Shown piece after piece: positions 32,204 through 43,404 of a stretch of 64,000 bases of DNA. The notes below the pieces were generated by a model. That model saw nothing but the letters and a program-made list of their open reading frames with translations, had not been told where the DNA came from and searched no databases. Origin of the DNA: Topomyia yanbarensis (taxonomy: Eukaryota > Arthropoda > Insecta > Diptera > Culicidae). The stretch's first letter is position 1. Each line of letters opens with the position of its first letter. The stretch spans positions 348,562,413-348,626,412 of the forward strand of contig NC_080672.1 in NCBI RefSeq assembly GCF_030247195.1. The letters are read 5' to 3'. The translations under genes and the position numbers were made by a program.

Positions 32204-34645
32204 TGCACATTAGAGTGGCTCGAAAATGACATTTTTCAGCACAGCACTTTTTGAGTTCCTTTTGTGGTCCCAAATGCCTGTGCAAAGTTTGGGAGCGATC
32301 GGTTGCTTCCCGGGTTTTCGCATTGTGTTCAAAGTTTGCATGGGATTTTATATGGGGAAATCAATTATTTTGTATTCACGCTGATAAAGATAGCTATTTT
32401 ACTCAATATGAAAAACCAACTATATAAAACGATAATTCAGACCTTGGTTAACAACTTTGTCGAAAACGGTAACTAGCTACGAGTTTTCAAAAAATAGTTA
32501 TAAAGATTTTAAAACTTATGGTTCAATCCAAATGTAGAAATTCATTATTTCTTCCAACACTGTCAGTACACAACGACACCGATACTTAAAACTTAAATAA
32601 ATGAGAATATATTCTTCACAGAGACTTGGTACCTTTGAATGAAATGCTCAGAATGAATTGCTGAATAACATAGACGTAGTAAGAAATTGAAAACAAGACG
32701 GGGTGTGGTTTGTGTACTCCCCGGTTCCCTGTTTAGATAGTTTAGTATAACATAAGGAGCACATCTTTAACGCAGGTTTACACCGCCGAATTAAAAATTA
32801 ATCTTACGTGTTTGAGTGCTACTATTTAAGGGCTCTACTGTTATCTCTTTTAAAATGGTACAGCGGTTTATAAGTTTTACATGCTTTAAAACCCTATTTC
32901 TTAGCCGTTCAGAGTCAAAATTTAAAAAAATGCATATCCTTAGATCCCTTGAAGTCTCGGAACTGTTTCTATTGACGTTTTCGTTTGAGAATCCAGGAAC
33001 GAAACCAGGATATTCATTTCAAACAAGCATTTTTTAATGAAATTGAGTTAGGTTCACGCAAAACAGAGGTGATGTTGTCGAACCAGAAATATACTTCAGG
33101 TTAGAACCCAACGCAATTTCCAGACCTGAGTTAGTTTTTGCCCCAAGCAAAAACAATACATAAATTTGTAGGTGCTAATTCTAAATATTGTAAATTGTTA
33201 TTTCCCACAACAAAGATTGTAGTATGATTCATATTTGGGTCTATCAAAATATTAAGAAAGTTCAGTCGTTGACATTTTCAAGGGCGTAATGATTCTTTGT
33301 CTTATACAAAACAATCTAAAAGGGACTGGGGAGTACACATGCCACTCCCCTCTTCTTTTCATTTTCTGACTACGTCTATGATATTCAGAAATTCATTCTG
33401 AACATTTCATTCAAAGATACCAAGTCTCTGCGATGAATATATTCTCATTTATCTAAGTTTTTAATGTCGATGTCGGTGGTGCACCGGCAGTGTTGGAAAA
33501 AGTAATCAATTTCTGCTTTTGGATTTTACCATAAGTTTTAAAACCATTATAACTATTTTTTGAAAACTCGTAGCTAGTTACGGTCTTTGACAAAGTTGTT
33601 AACCAAGGTTTGAATTATCGTTTTATAAAGCTGGTTTTTCATATTGAGTAAAATAGCGATCTTTAGTAGCGTAAATGCAAAATAATTGATTTCCCCATAT
33701 AAAATCCCATGCAAGCTTTGAACACAATGCGCAAACCCGGGACGCAACCAATCGCTACCAAATTTTGCACAGGCATTTCGTCGCTGTTGTGCTATCTTAT
33801 GACAAGCGCCTTTTAGCACATTTCGAGAAAAACGATTTTTAAAGTTTGAGATTGAATATCTTGAAACTTATAAATGGTATAAACAATCCAAAGAAGACAA
33901 TTGATGCTTCTATCTATGCTGCATTAATCTCTCAAATATTACGATGATCGGTTTACTATGTTGCGAGTTTTTACTATGAATGTAAACAAAAGTCGGACTC
34001 ACACATGTCATAGGCGTGTATTGATGACAAAATTTGTATGACGTGTCATAATCGTGAATGGAAAATTTTCCACAAAAAAAATCATCAATTTTTAACTTTT
34101 ATTCATATCTTTGCGTTCATATGGTCTATAAACAATCGGTGAAATGCATTTTGAAGGAAATGAGTCAGGGAATCTAAAAAAAATTGTTATTTTTGGTTAC
34201 AGTGTTGCCAAATATCCTTTATTTCCAGGTTTAAACTAAAACTGTGTTTTTCTCACAACTAGTGTAATTTTCTTTTGAAATTGTTTATGCCATTGTGTTT
34301 CTCAGACATTTTCACACATAAAAACATCTAAAACTTCAATATAACTTGAGCAAATCCCTAGATACGGTGATTTGAAGCAAAAAACTCACAATTTCTCATT
34401 ATGCTTCTCGCTATATCTAAGTAACCAAGTAGAATTTCAAAATTCAGAAAACGCCACTTTGTAGAGATTTTTCAAACAAGTAATGTGGCATATCTAACTC
34501 AGTTTACCCCAAAATGGCGTTTGTCATAAGATAGCACAACAGCGACGATTTGGGAACACAAAAGGAACTCAAAAAGTGCTGTGCCCGCAAGTTTAAATCA
34601 TTTTGTAGTTTTCCCATACAACCACGAGCCATTCTACTGCACATG
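32204..34645. mobile_element. large foldback element with about 500-bp arms, interrupted by a MITE
   Basis: The left arm (about 32204-32740) and right arm (about 33320-34645, less the 769-bp insert) are reverse complements over several hundred bases. Landmarks are AGTGGCTCG/CGAGCCATT, CAGCACTTTTTGAGTTCCTT and its complement, CATATAAAATCCCATGCAA, and the shared CTACGTCTATG near the inner ends. The spacer of about 580 bp is AT-rich and non-coding. A related scrap lies at 18203-18300. No transposase is seen. Confidence 0.7.
33779..34547 (+). mobile_element. 769-bp inverted-repeat element, copy B, flanked by ATTT
   Basis: The same element as 18624-19381, with the same ends and ATTT on both sides (33775-33778 and 34548-34551). 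It sits in the right arm of the foldback. The left arm (CCCAAATGCCTGTGC near 32271) and the scrap at 18203-18300 show the unoccupied site, which confirms that ATTT was duplicated on insertion. Inner frames are short and unrecognised. Confidence 0.85.
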
Positions 34646-34780
34646 CCCTCGTTGTCAGTTCGATGGATGTGGGGAACTGCGAGTACAAGCCCACATATTA
34701 TTTATTTATTGGATTGGACTTAGAACCTTATCGGTTTCTTCACGATTATTCGTCGTTTTATTTTCTTTATTATTTGTTAA

Positions 34781-35297
34781 CCTTTTCATGCCCAATCTAG
34801 TACATGTAGGGTTTTAAAACTATTTTTTTTTGCTTGAGAACAGGGGGTCAAGAAACACGAAAAACCTTTTCTCATAAAGATTAGTGCTTCTCTCACAGTT
34901 CTAGAAGCTGCTCAGTTATTACCTTACAGCGCCCAATACAATTCTCCTAGAATATATACAATAGTACAATTGCGTGGAAAATGTAGCCAAAAACAGTCGA
35001 AATTGATGGGTTTTATGAGTTTTCGATAATATTGCAACATAACAAAGATATATGGAAAATTCATTTTCCGTCGTCAACGTAAACTATACCTGGAAGCATT
35101 GCTCCATCGAAATCCAATCAAACTAATTGCATTAACTTCTGTTCTAGAGCTGATCCTTGTAACTATTTATACTCAAATAAAAGGCAATAGTCACATTTAT
35201 TAGCCTTACTTGTTTTTGTGAGCAAATTTTGCCTCAATCAAAAGTTATAGCTGTTTACAAAGCGTTGTTGTCCACAAACAATATGGGCATGAAGGGG
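34781..35297 (+). mobile_element. piggyBac-like MITE, copy b (517 bp)
   Basis: Between TTAA at 34777-34780 and TTAA at 35298-35301. It begins CCTTTTCATGCCCAA and ends TGGGCATGAAGGGG. Aligns throughout with copy a. Confidence 0.8.
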
Positions 35298-35301
35298 TTA
35301 A

Positions 35302-36244
35302 CTCCTTCATGCCCAACTTTTTGCTAGTGCATATAGGGTTTCGAAACTATTTTTCCTTGGAAACGGTGGCGTCAAGCACCACGAGAAACCTATTTCTTAT
35401 AAAGATAGATGCTTCCCTCGCTGTACTAGAAGCTGCTCAATATTTATCTTCCAATGCTCAGTACAATTCTTCTAGAACATTTACAATAGTCTAATTGTGT
35501 CGAAAACGTAGTCGAAGACAGTATAAATTAATAGTTTTTGTCAGTTTTCAAAAATAATGCAAAATAACGAAGACATAATTATGTAATTTTTCGTCGTCAA
35601 CGTATATTATCCCTGCCAGCACTGCTCCATCGAAATCCAATCAGACTAATTGCAGTAACTTCAGTTATAGAACTGATACTTTGCTGTATCGAGTTTATTG
35701 GTTATTTTCGGTAAATTTGGGACTAAGAGAAACAAAAGCAATGAAATTGAAAGACGGATAGGTATTCTACAGCGAATCAGTTATAAACTTAGAACGGAAA
35801 ACTAGGACTAGGCAAGCTCATATGGACATGGATCGAAAGGAAATGTGAAGAATTCTTTGCCTTCTGCTAAGTAGGAGTTGGGAGTTGCACCCATGTCTAC
35901 CGCATGGTCTATGGTAGAACATAACTCATCATCATGTTTTATCGTCGACGCCGGTAAAACCTGATGATGAGATGATGATTCGCTCTAGAATACCTATCCT
36001 TCTTTCAATTTCATTGCTTTCGTTTCTCTTAGTCCCAAATTTGCCGAAAATAACCAACAAAATCGATACAGTAGAACCTTGTGGCAATTAAAACATAGTA
36101 ACATAAGAACTGATGCTTGTAACTGTTAATGCCTAAACAAAAGATAACAGTCACATTTATTACCCTTACTTGGTTTTGTGAGAAAATCTTGCCTAAATCA
36201 AAAGTATACCTGTTTGAAAACTAAACAACATGGGCGTGAAGGGG
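35302..36244 (+). mobile_element. piggyBac-like MITE, copy c, with an internal insertion
   Basis: Starts directly after the TTAA that ends copy b, so the two share one target site. It ends GGGCGTGAAGGGG before TTAA at 36245-36248. An insertion of about 430 bp containing a foldback splits it. The AACTGAT word is repeated on both sides of that insertion. Confidence 0.75.
35684..36071. mobile_element. foldback insertion within MITE copy c
   Basis: Arms of about 88 bases (from 35684 and up to 36071) are inverted copies: CTGTATCGAGTTTATTGGTT at the left, with AATAACCAACAAAATCGATAC at the right. Both carry TTGGGACTAAGAGAAAC on one strand. The core is short. The host MITE resumes at AACTGATGCTTGTAACTG. 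Confidence 0.65.
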
Positions 36245-36347
36245 TTAACAATCGTTTAACTAATTTAAAGTGGAATACATCGCAACTACTGTTAGAAATT
36301 ACTAATAGCATAGTAACATATATTGTAATTTTGCATTCTTTTCTTAA

Positions 36348-36969
36348 CTCCTTCATGCCCGTGTTGTTCATAAACAACATCGTTTTTAAGCTGCTTAAAC
36401 TTGTAGTTTAGACAAGTTTGGCTCACAAAAACAAGTCCCGCTAATAAATGTAACTATGACCTTTCATTTGAGCACTCACAGTTATAAGTATTATCTGCAG
36501 AACTGAAGGTATTGCAATTATTCTGAAAGTATTTGGTTGGAGCAGTGCTGCCAAGAATAGTTTACGTTGACTACGAAAAATGATATTTTGAGATATCTTT
36601 GTTACTTTGAAATATAATTAAAAACTGACAAAAGCTATCGATTTAGATTGTCTTCGACTACGTTTTCCACACAATTGAACTATGGTAAAAATTCAAGAAG
36701 AAAATAATAGGAAGGTTAAAATTGAAATATGAAAAGGGTATTTTAACAATTTTTAAAAAATCAAAACGTTTTGAGCGACTTAAAGGAATGTCACAATTAA
36801 CGCTCTTAAGTCAGATGTCTTCCGTTCAACTCCACCTAAATAATAATTATAGTGGGATTCGACGGAAGACATCCGTCTTAAGAGGTATTTCGAGTTTCTT
36901 GACCCCACCATTTTAAGGAAACATAGTTTGAGATTTCAATACGCACGAAAAAAGTTGGACATGAAAAGG
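36348..36969 (-). mobile_element. piggyBac-like MITE, copy d, reverse orientation
   Basis: Lies between TTAA at 36344-36347 and TTAA at 36970-36973 in the opposite orientation to copies a-c. It contains extra sequence at about 36700-36890, including an 82-bp hairpin. Confidence 0.75.
36803..36884. repeat. 82-bp hairpin element in MITE copy d
   Basis: Arms 36803-36825 and 36862-36884 pair over 23 bases with two mismatches (CTCTTAAG.C.GATGTCTTCC and its complement) around a 36-base AT-rich loop. Confidence 0.6.
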
Positions 36970-37035
36970 TTAAAGCTTAAAGCTGCAGTATCATTTTTGT
37001 GAATCTAGTTGGGTTTTGATGTACGCCCTGTTTAC

Positions 37036-39283
37036 CAGAGGTGGGAAAATACCGGTTGAGTACCGGTACGGTAAACCAAATTTCCACAAGTGTTTGTTTT
37101 TTTTTACATTGTGTGCGGTCTTATCGCTGGTTGTGTTTATACGCGACGAGAAAACCAAACCGAGTTTCGTTTACACAGCACCGCGGTTTGGTTTTGATTT
37201 TCGTTTACCAGTGCACGAGTATGGGAAGGAAACACGAGAATAACGAAACCAAACTTCGGTTGTGTTGCGGTTGTGTATTCGGGTTGATGATTATCGGCTA
37301 TGGTAGTGCTGCTAGTATTTTTATTAAGAATTCTAAATAAATTTCTTTTGGGTATAATATATTTTTTCGGTAATTGAAAAATGTCTTCAGACATATTTCT
37401 GTTCAAATAAATTATGTTCGTGGTCATAAATGACGTTCCTTAACTCAATATTGCGACATTTTCATAATGATTTATCATCAGGAAGTTTGCAATATGGGTA
37501 TGTTTGGTATGGGAAACTGCCCAAAAATCTAAAGTAAAAGAAAATTTAATAGCATCCGGTATTTTTATACCTATGATAGCAGATCAAAATTTAAGATGAC
37601 GGTATATTCAAGATATATTCTGTCATCTAGAATCACGAGACATGGACATTTTAAATATAAGAAATATGTCAAAAGATCGCAAATCGATGACTGCCGTCAT
37701 TTAAAATCTGAAATGGCGAGCTATATTCAATACTACTGGTTTTCAATAACGTTTTAATGGTAAAAAATATCATAAAACAAGGGTATTTTTGATATCGAAA
37801 AGTTATGTAGAGATTAAAAATTGTTATTCGTCGTCATTTTGCATCCCAATATGGTGTTATTTTCACGACAATTTAGCATTCAAAAGCATGCATATTTAAA
37901 TAGGCACAAAATTCCAAGGAAACGAAACTTGAATTTCATCGTAAATTAGAAATTCAAAATGGCGGCCTATTCATGATGATTTAACAACTAGCATGGTTAC
38001 ATTGTGGACCAATATCCACAATAATGATTGAAGGTCGTTTTACATGTTTTGTTGTAATGAGACAGACAACTTCGTGATTGGACACAATGTGAACAATTTT
38101 TTTTATTCAAATTATTGCGCAACATTTTGTTAATAATTTAATAGTTCTGCAGTAGATTTACAAACACACATCGACTGGTATCGCCGGAAATATTTATTCC
38201 TTAAAGAAACTTAGTTTTTAACGGCGGTCTATAAAATAAAAGTGTTTTTGCTATTCGTTAGTTGGTTGCTGTTCTCAATGAATTAAGTTTTTTAGTAATT
38301 GAATAATTTAGTGGTAGTTTTCTCTAAAATCGAATGTTCGCGACCAAACCTTCTAGATGTTTTAAAACGATGTACAGTAACAGCAAAAATAACAGAAATA
38401 CGTATTACCAGCACTCAGTAAATAAGGACCTAATCGTGAGTTTCCCCCCCACTTGCGTCTGAGTTGCTTACCATATGTGAATAACACACACATACACGCA
38501 ATTGCCGCTGTGCAAGAATAGATGTATCAATACGATGCGCCGTAGCAGTAATAATTAGGATATATGTATACAAAATGCGAGTGTGTGCTCGAGATTATTC
38601 GAGAATCGCCTAATCAGCGCAACCAGACGTGGATTAGATCTTATTGATACAACTATTGGCGATATAAATACAGGCCACTTTGAATGCATTGAGTGTTAAT
38701 GTGAAGTTTCAAGTGATTCAAGTCATGTTTAATTGATTTAATTAATTTTATTGATTTCATTAATTTAATTGATTTTATTGTTTTTGTTATTTTATTGACA
38801 TCGCTGATTTCATTGTTTTCTTTAATTTCAATTTAAACATTTTGACATTAACCTCAATTTAAATGCTCTAGACAACTTTGCCAAATCAAACATATCTACA
38901 TTTCATGGTTCCGCATTTAAACAAACATCAATTGTTGAACTTTTAACAACTCAATTCAGTTGTCTATTCGGCAGCAGTTCAGACAATTTTACTGCTTCTT
39001 CTTTCAACCGAAGCACCGTGTACAGAAAAGATTAGACTCGGTTTTCTAAAGCCAAACCGAAACCGCTGTTGAGAATACATCAACACAAGTTGAAATTCGT
39101 ACACAAATGTAAATGATGCTGAGTGGCTCGGTTTGGTTTTAGAAACTGAGACTCGGTGGAGGTTTTTCTTTCGTGTAAAATCCAAACCGAATACGATATG
39201 TGCATCACTCGTCTACACGTGTTGAGATTTTGGGAACCATACCAGTGAATGTACGTACCGGTTGGTTATCTTACCCACCTCTG
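37036..39283 (+). mobile_element. hAT-like non-autonomous element (2248 bp)
   Basis: The ends are CAGAGGTGGGAAAATACCGG at the left and, on the opposite strand, CAGAGGTGGGTAAGATAACC at the right. A perfect 8-bp duplication CTGTTTAC lies at 37028-37035 and 39284-39291. Sub-terminal regions share CCGGT and AAACCAAACCGAG words in inverted orientation. No transposase frame is found, and the inner frames are AT-rich noise. The ends and the 8-bp target identify hAT. Confidence 0.85.
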
Positions 39284-39291
39284 CTGTTTAC

Positions 39292-40237
39292 ATAATTTGC
39301 CGTCGAAGAAGTTCGAGTTTTTTTTTTTCAAATAAAGGTTTTTTGCGTACCTTTTTCTTTGTTTTTGCTTTAATGTTTTATTACAAAAAAATTAATTTTT
39401 CATATTTTCAGAATCTAATCTAATGACAGATTTTACAATTTTTAAGCTAATCGCGATAAGCTGTAACGAAAGGTGTGGTTTAAGTCAATTTTGCGTCGCT
39501 GAATACGAAAGCAAGGCCCATTTTGTTTTTTAAGAAAGCATTTTCGAGAATTCATTGAAAAAGGTGTTTTGGGCACTTTTTTCGTTATTTGTCAATATCG
39601 CGTTCAAAAAGGATCCGGTAGAAACAAACAACTCACAGTTCGAAAGGTATTGATGTGCTCTTTTCAAAAATTTATAACATGCGTTGATCAAATGTACATT
39701 TACACCCAAATTTTTTTTTCCCAAAATCGTGAATAAAGTGTCATGAATTCTGGAACAACCACGTTTTTACGTTACGGAAACAGGACCATGAACATAAATC
39801 ATGGGTTTTATAATTATATTCAATTTCTTTTCAGTAACGCCCGCGTAACGCTTTTATTAGTGGAAATATTTATTTTTAAAATTATTTTGCTGTAATAAAA
39901 AAAATATTTTGCTGTAATTAAATCAATTAAAAATGAGTAACTTTAAAAATTGGTCAAAAAATCACTTTTTTTAACTTGGGTTGCTTGCAGCACTAAAAAT
40001 TTTACATATGGTTGACACATATTATATGTTTTTGGAAAGGGCATCTCGACATCTTTCAATCTGCACGTCGATTAAATTAATTGGATGATTTTCACACTAA
40101 ATTGACTAAAAACTAATAAAGTACCAAAAAAAAATTTTTGAGAAAATCTCAAAATCGCTTTGGACAAAAAAAATTAGTCTTGGAAAAACTTTTTCTCGAA
40201 GCTTCATTTTTCTTGTAAACTAGTGTTATTGATTTGA
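39292..40237. other. no gene recognised
   Basis: AT-rich, homopolymer-rich non-coding sequence. The minus-strand frame at 39530-39724 is unsupported. Confidence 0.4.
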
Positions 40238-40660
40238 CTTCCTGTTCCGGAGTTACGGATTGAAGAGTGCGGCCACACAGCAAATTTCCATATAAATTGG
40301 TACCACCAAGACATTAAAATTATGCAAAACTTATTAAAATGGGTGCAAAATTACTTTGATCTGCCAGTATAGATCAATAATGACTAACCAAAGTCCACAT
40401 TGTCCGCCTACGACGCTTCTTGATTCCATATAAGTAGGAACTGAAAAAAACCTCAAACGGGGGAGTAAATGAAAATTTTAAAAGCGAATTTGCATTTTTG
40501 ATACCAAATGTTTTTAAAATGCGTGGAGATTTGATGTAACCTCGAAAAAAGTTGTGGGTTATTCATTCTCTTTACACAAAAACCCCCGCATGATAAAATA
40601 AGTTAGCAAAAAACATTGAACTAATGCTGATTAAGCTAATTATATATCATATGTTTTTGT
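40238..40660 (+). repeat. single subunit of the CCGGTTCCGGAGTTACGG repeat family
   Basis: TTCCGGAGTTACGGATTGAAGAGTGCGGCCACACAGCAAATTTCC onward matches the array at 58090-58300 (words continue through GGTACCACCA and GATCAATAATGA). CATTGAACTAATGCTGATTAAGCTAA matches 58970-58995. It is a partial copy of the large repeat found at 56723-61139. Confidence 0.65.
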
Positions 40661-40724
40661 ACCAAGCAGGGGCAACAAAATTTCCTAGTCGGTCTGAAAT
40701 TTCACGCCAAAAAATAATGAAATT

Positions 40725-41092
40725 TAAACGACATGCAAATCAATAAGAATGTAAACAAACAAAGCTTGAATCAAAAATTTGATTGAAAATTAAGTTGAAT
40801 TCGATTCACTCAATGGGAGCATCATAAAGCATATGATTTTACACTTTTGTTCGTGTGATATTGCATGTAATTTACTTTATAGCAATATTGGATTAAAAAT
40901 ACATTAATGCATTGGTATCCCGTTTAATGAAGCTTTTCAATCAACGTGTAAAATTATAATGAAATGCGGTGAAGAAAGCACGCCAAGTTGTGTGTATCTG
41001 TGGAGGAATTTAATTTTACATTTATATTCATGCTCCAAATATGTGCATGAAAATAAATGAAAAATTACAAAAAAAAAAATTTTGTGTGCGCA
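40725..41092 (-). repeat. dispersed repeat, inverted partner of 1728-2100
   Basis: Reverse complement of the 1728-2100 repeat, ending in an A-run at about 41069-41079. Non-coding. Confidence 0.6.
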
Positions 41093-42059
41093 ATCAACGC
41101 ATTTAATAAATACCAGTGAAAAACTTTGTTTGAAATGATTTTGAGTTTAAAACTACTACTTTAAAATTGAAACCAATTTAAAATTCCTTAACAAGTTGAC
41201 AATTTTCGGCGAGATCCGGACCGTCCTCCTGAATTCGCCGCTAGTTTAAAGTGCTTCAGCGTCGACACATACCTTAACTCCGCTTTGGTGATTTTCACAA
41301 TCTTTCATGTTTTGCACACGGAATTAGCTCAAATTTTACATAGTGATATTTCGAGGTGCTTAGACTTTTGCATTTAAAATTCAAGATGAACATTTTTACT
41401 CAAGCAATTTTTTTGAATATTTGATCGAATTCTTTACATCTATAATCCGCTCCCCTTGGTTGATGGGTTTGACGGTATTACACACATCATCAAGCGTATT
41501 TGTGCATCAGTTTTAAAAACCCTCTGACAGACAATTGCTTTAAGATGGTTATTGCATTACGCCTCGATAGTGGTGCATCGAGGAGACCGAGAGTGCTTAT
41601 AGACCTATTTTATGTTTCATGTTTTTCATATTGTGCACTTGTCCGATACTAACGATCAACCATTGGCATGCACACGCTGACATTGTTTCACAGCTTAATG
41701 ACAGTGTTGGTTCTATAATCTTATAATAAGTATGCAAAAATCCGTCCATTTATCCATTCGAATTTTGGGAGACATTTTATTTGAAAAAGTAGTGGAGTAG
41801 GGCAGCCCGGGGCTAGTTGGCGGTTGGGATAAGTTGGCGGAATCCCTTTTTCTCGGTTTTTAGACATATAGCACTGCCTCTGCTTGTGTACCTCAAGTTA
41901 TGTGGAATCCATTATGTATTTTTGTTGCAAAACGTTTCGTTTTGTAAAAGTTGTGGGCGATATTGTGTTTTCGAGCATACCAAATTTTTTTCGAGTCTAT
42001 CTTCTGACCTCGCACAAAGCAGAAGCAAAAAAATCGCTACGCTATAACAGGCTATAGGC
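41093..42059. other. no gene recognised; AAGTTGGCGG-type repeat scrap at 41800
   Basis: Non-coding. At 41800-41845 the phrase GGGGCTAGTTGGCGG is shared with 63780 and, complemented, with about 43595. It probably marks one edge of an older repeat that encloses the ORF1-only element. Confidence 0.4.
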
Positions 42060-43213
42060 ACCAGTGAATCAAGCCATCTTTTGTTCTTTATCAGTGCACA
42101 AACAAATTGTATCGTTGCCTCCGGCTGCGAAGTGAAGTAAGTTTGCCAAATGAAACAAAAGTGCCCTTGCTACGGGATAACACGATTTCGATCGACTTTA
42201 ATAAAACTCGTGTTAGACCCACAGTTCAGGAAGTGGAACAGTTAGTTAAGGTTAAAATGAAGCTTAATCTCGCTGAAGTTACGTACATTCAGCTGCACCA
42301 CGTTAAAAACTGTGTTTTGATCACGTTTAAAAGTTTAGCACAGGCAGAGAAGTTCATTGCAAAGAATAACATGCAACACGAGGTCGAATTTAATAACACT
42401 AGAATCAAGATCCCTGTGCGTATCCATGAGTTGGCCCCGCGCACTAGGAAAGAGTACATCAAACGAATCATGTCGCAATATGGATAAGTAGAATCTATTA
42501 CGTATGACATATGGAGAAATTTTTTCACCGACATTCCTAACGGCGTTCGTATTGTGAGGATGCGAGTGACTAAACCAATACCTTCTCACATGACTATCGA
42601 ATGCAAATCATCGAAGGAAGGCGTGACCTATAAGCAAACAACGCTAATCATATATCCCGCGCAGACTCCAACATGTTACCTCTGTAACCATACAGCCCAC
42701 TACGGAAAAAACATGCGCCGAGGCAACTAGTCAAAACTCATCTACTACAGCCCACTCTAACAAGCAGCCACCGACACCTTCAGATAAACCAAAAACAACG
42801 ATCCAATTAACCAATAATGCAGGTACAACGACCGCGACAACCGCTCCCAAACCAACAACTAGCATCGCCAATAAAAAAGCAAATACCGATGAAGACGGAT
42901 TTATAACAGCGACCCGTAAGTACAAGAAACAAATAAGAACCTCTGATCGTGAACAGCAAGAAAGCAGTACCGATGATGACATGGACGGGAACGATAACGC
43001 GAGAGAAGGCAGACTGAATGACCCCCAAGCGGCTTTACCGCCAAGGAAAAGGATCTCAATATGCAGCAGCAAACTGCGTCAACAAGATATGGCAGACCGA
43101 CATTCATAGTATTTTTTTTATTTTTACTTATTGTAAAAAAAATTAAAAGACCCACGGCTCAGTTGTGCTAACGCATTGAGCCGTTTCAAATAAATCTTTA
43201 GATTAAAAAAAAA
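42060..43213 (+). mobile_element. ORF1-only LINE-like retroelement (HAL1-like)
   Basis: An ORF1 (42107-43109) is followed after about 45 bases by a short 3' tail. The tail has an ACGGCTCA/TGAGCCGT stem-loop (43154-43184), an AATAAA at 43189-43194, and a nine-A run at 43205-43213. No ORF2 is present. The older copy at 29531-30345 has the same ORF1-to-tail junction, so absence of ORF2 appears to be a family property rather than one deletion. Mammalian HAL1 elements are the known analogue, mobilised in trans by a complete LINE. The 5' end is approximate. Confidence 0.65.
42107..43109 (+). pseudogene. ORF1 protein with RRM-like domain and zinc knuckle, broken
   Basis: The first 126 codons include a segment (HHVKNCVLITFKSLAQAEKF) with the alternating pattern of an RRM RNP1 strand and helix. 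After an in-frame TAA at 42485-42487 the same frame continues (WRNFFTDIPNGVRIVRMRV) to a zinc knuckle CYLCNHTAHYGK near 42670-42715. An extra A there shifts the frame just before the last cysteine. Beyond it the frame runs through a Thr/Pro-rich and then charged tail to TAG at 43107-43109. Two defects in about 1 kb indicate a moderately old copy. The role by analogy is RNA binding for a retroelement. Confidence 0.65.
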
Positions 43214-43404
43214 GTAAATTTTCTAAATTTTAAATACTTCGTGTTATTTAGGGTGATTTTCAATCTATTTAATGATTTAATTAATTTAATTTAATGGAAT
43301 GATTATATTTTTCGATAGCGCGTGAAAAGAACTTTCAGTATCCGTATAGATATTACATCTATCCACGAACAAAAGTTTTTAAACAGTTTTCAATAATACC
43401 CCGA

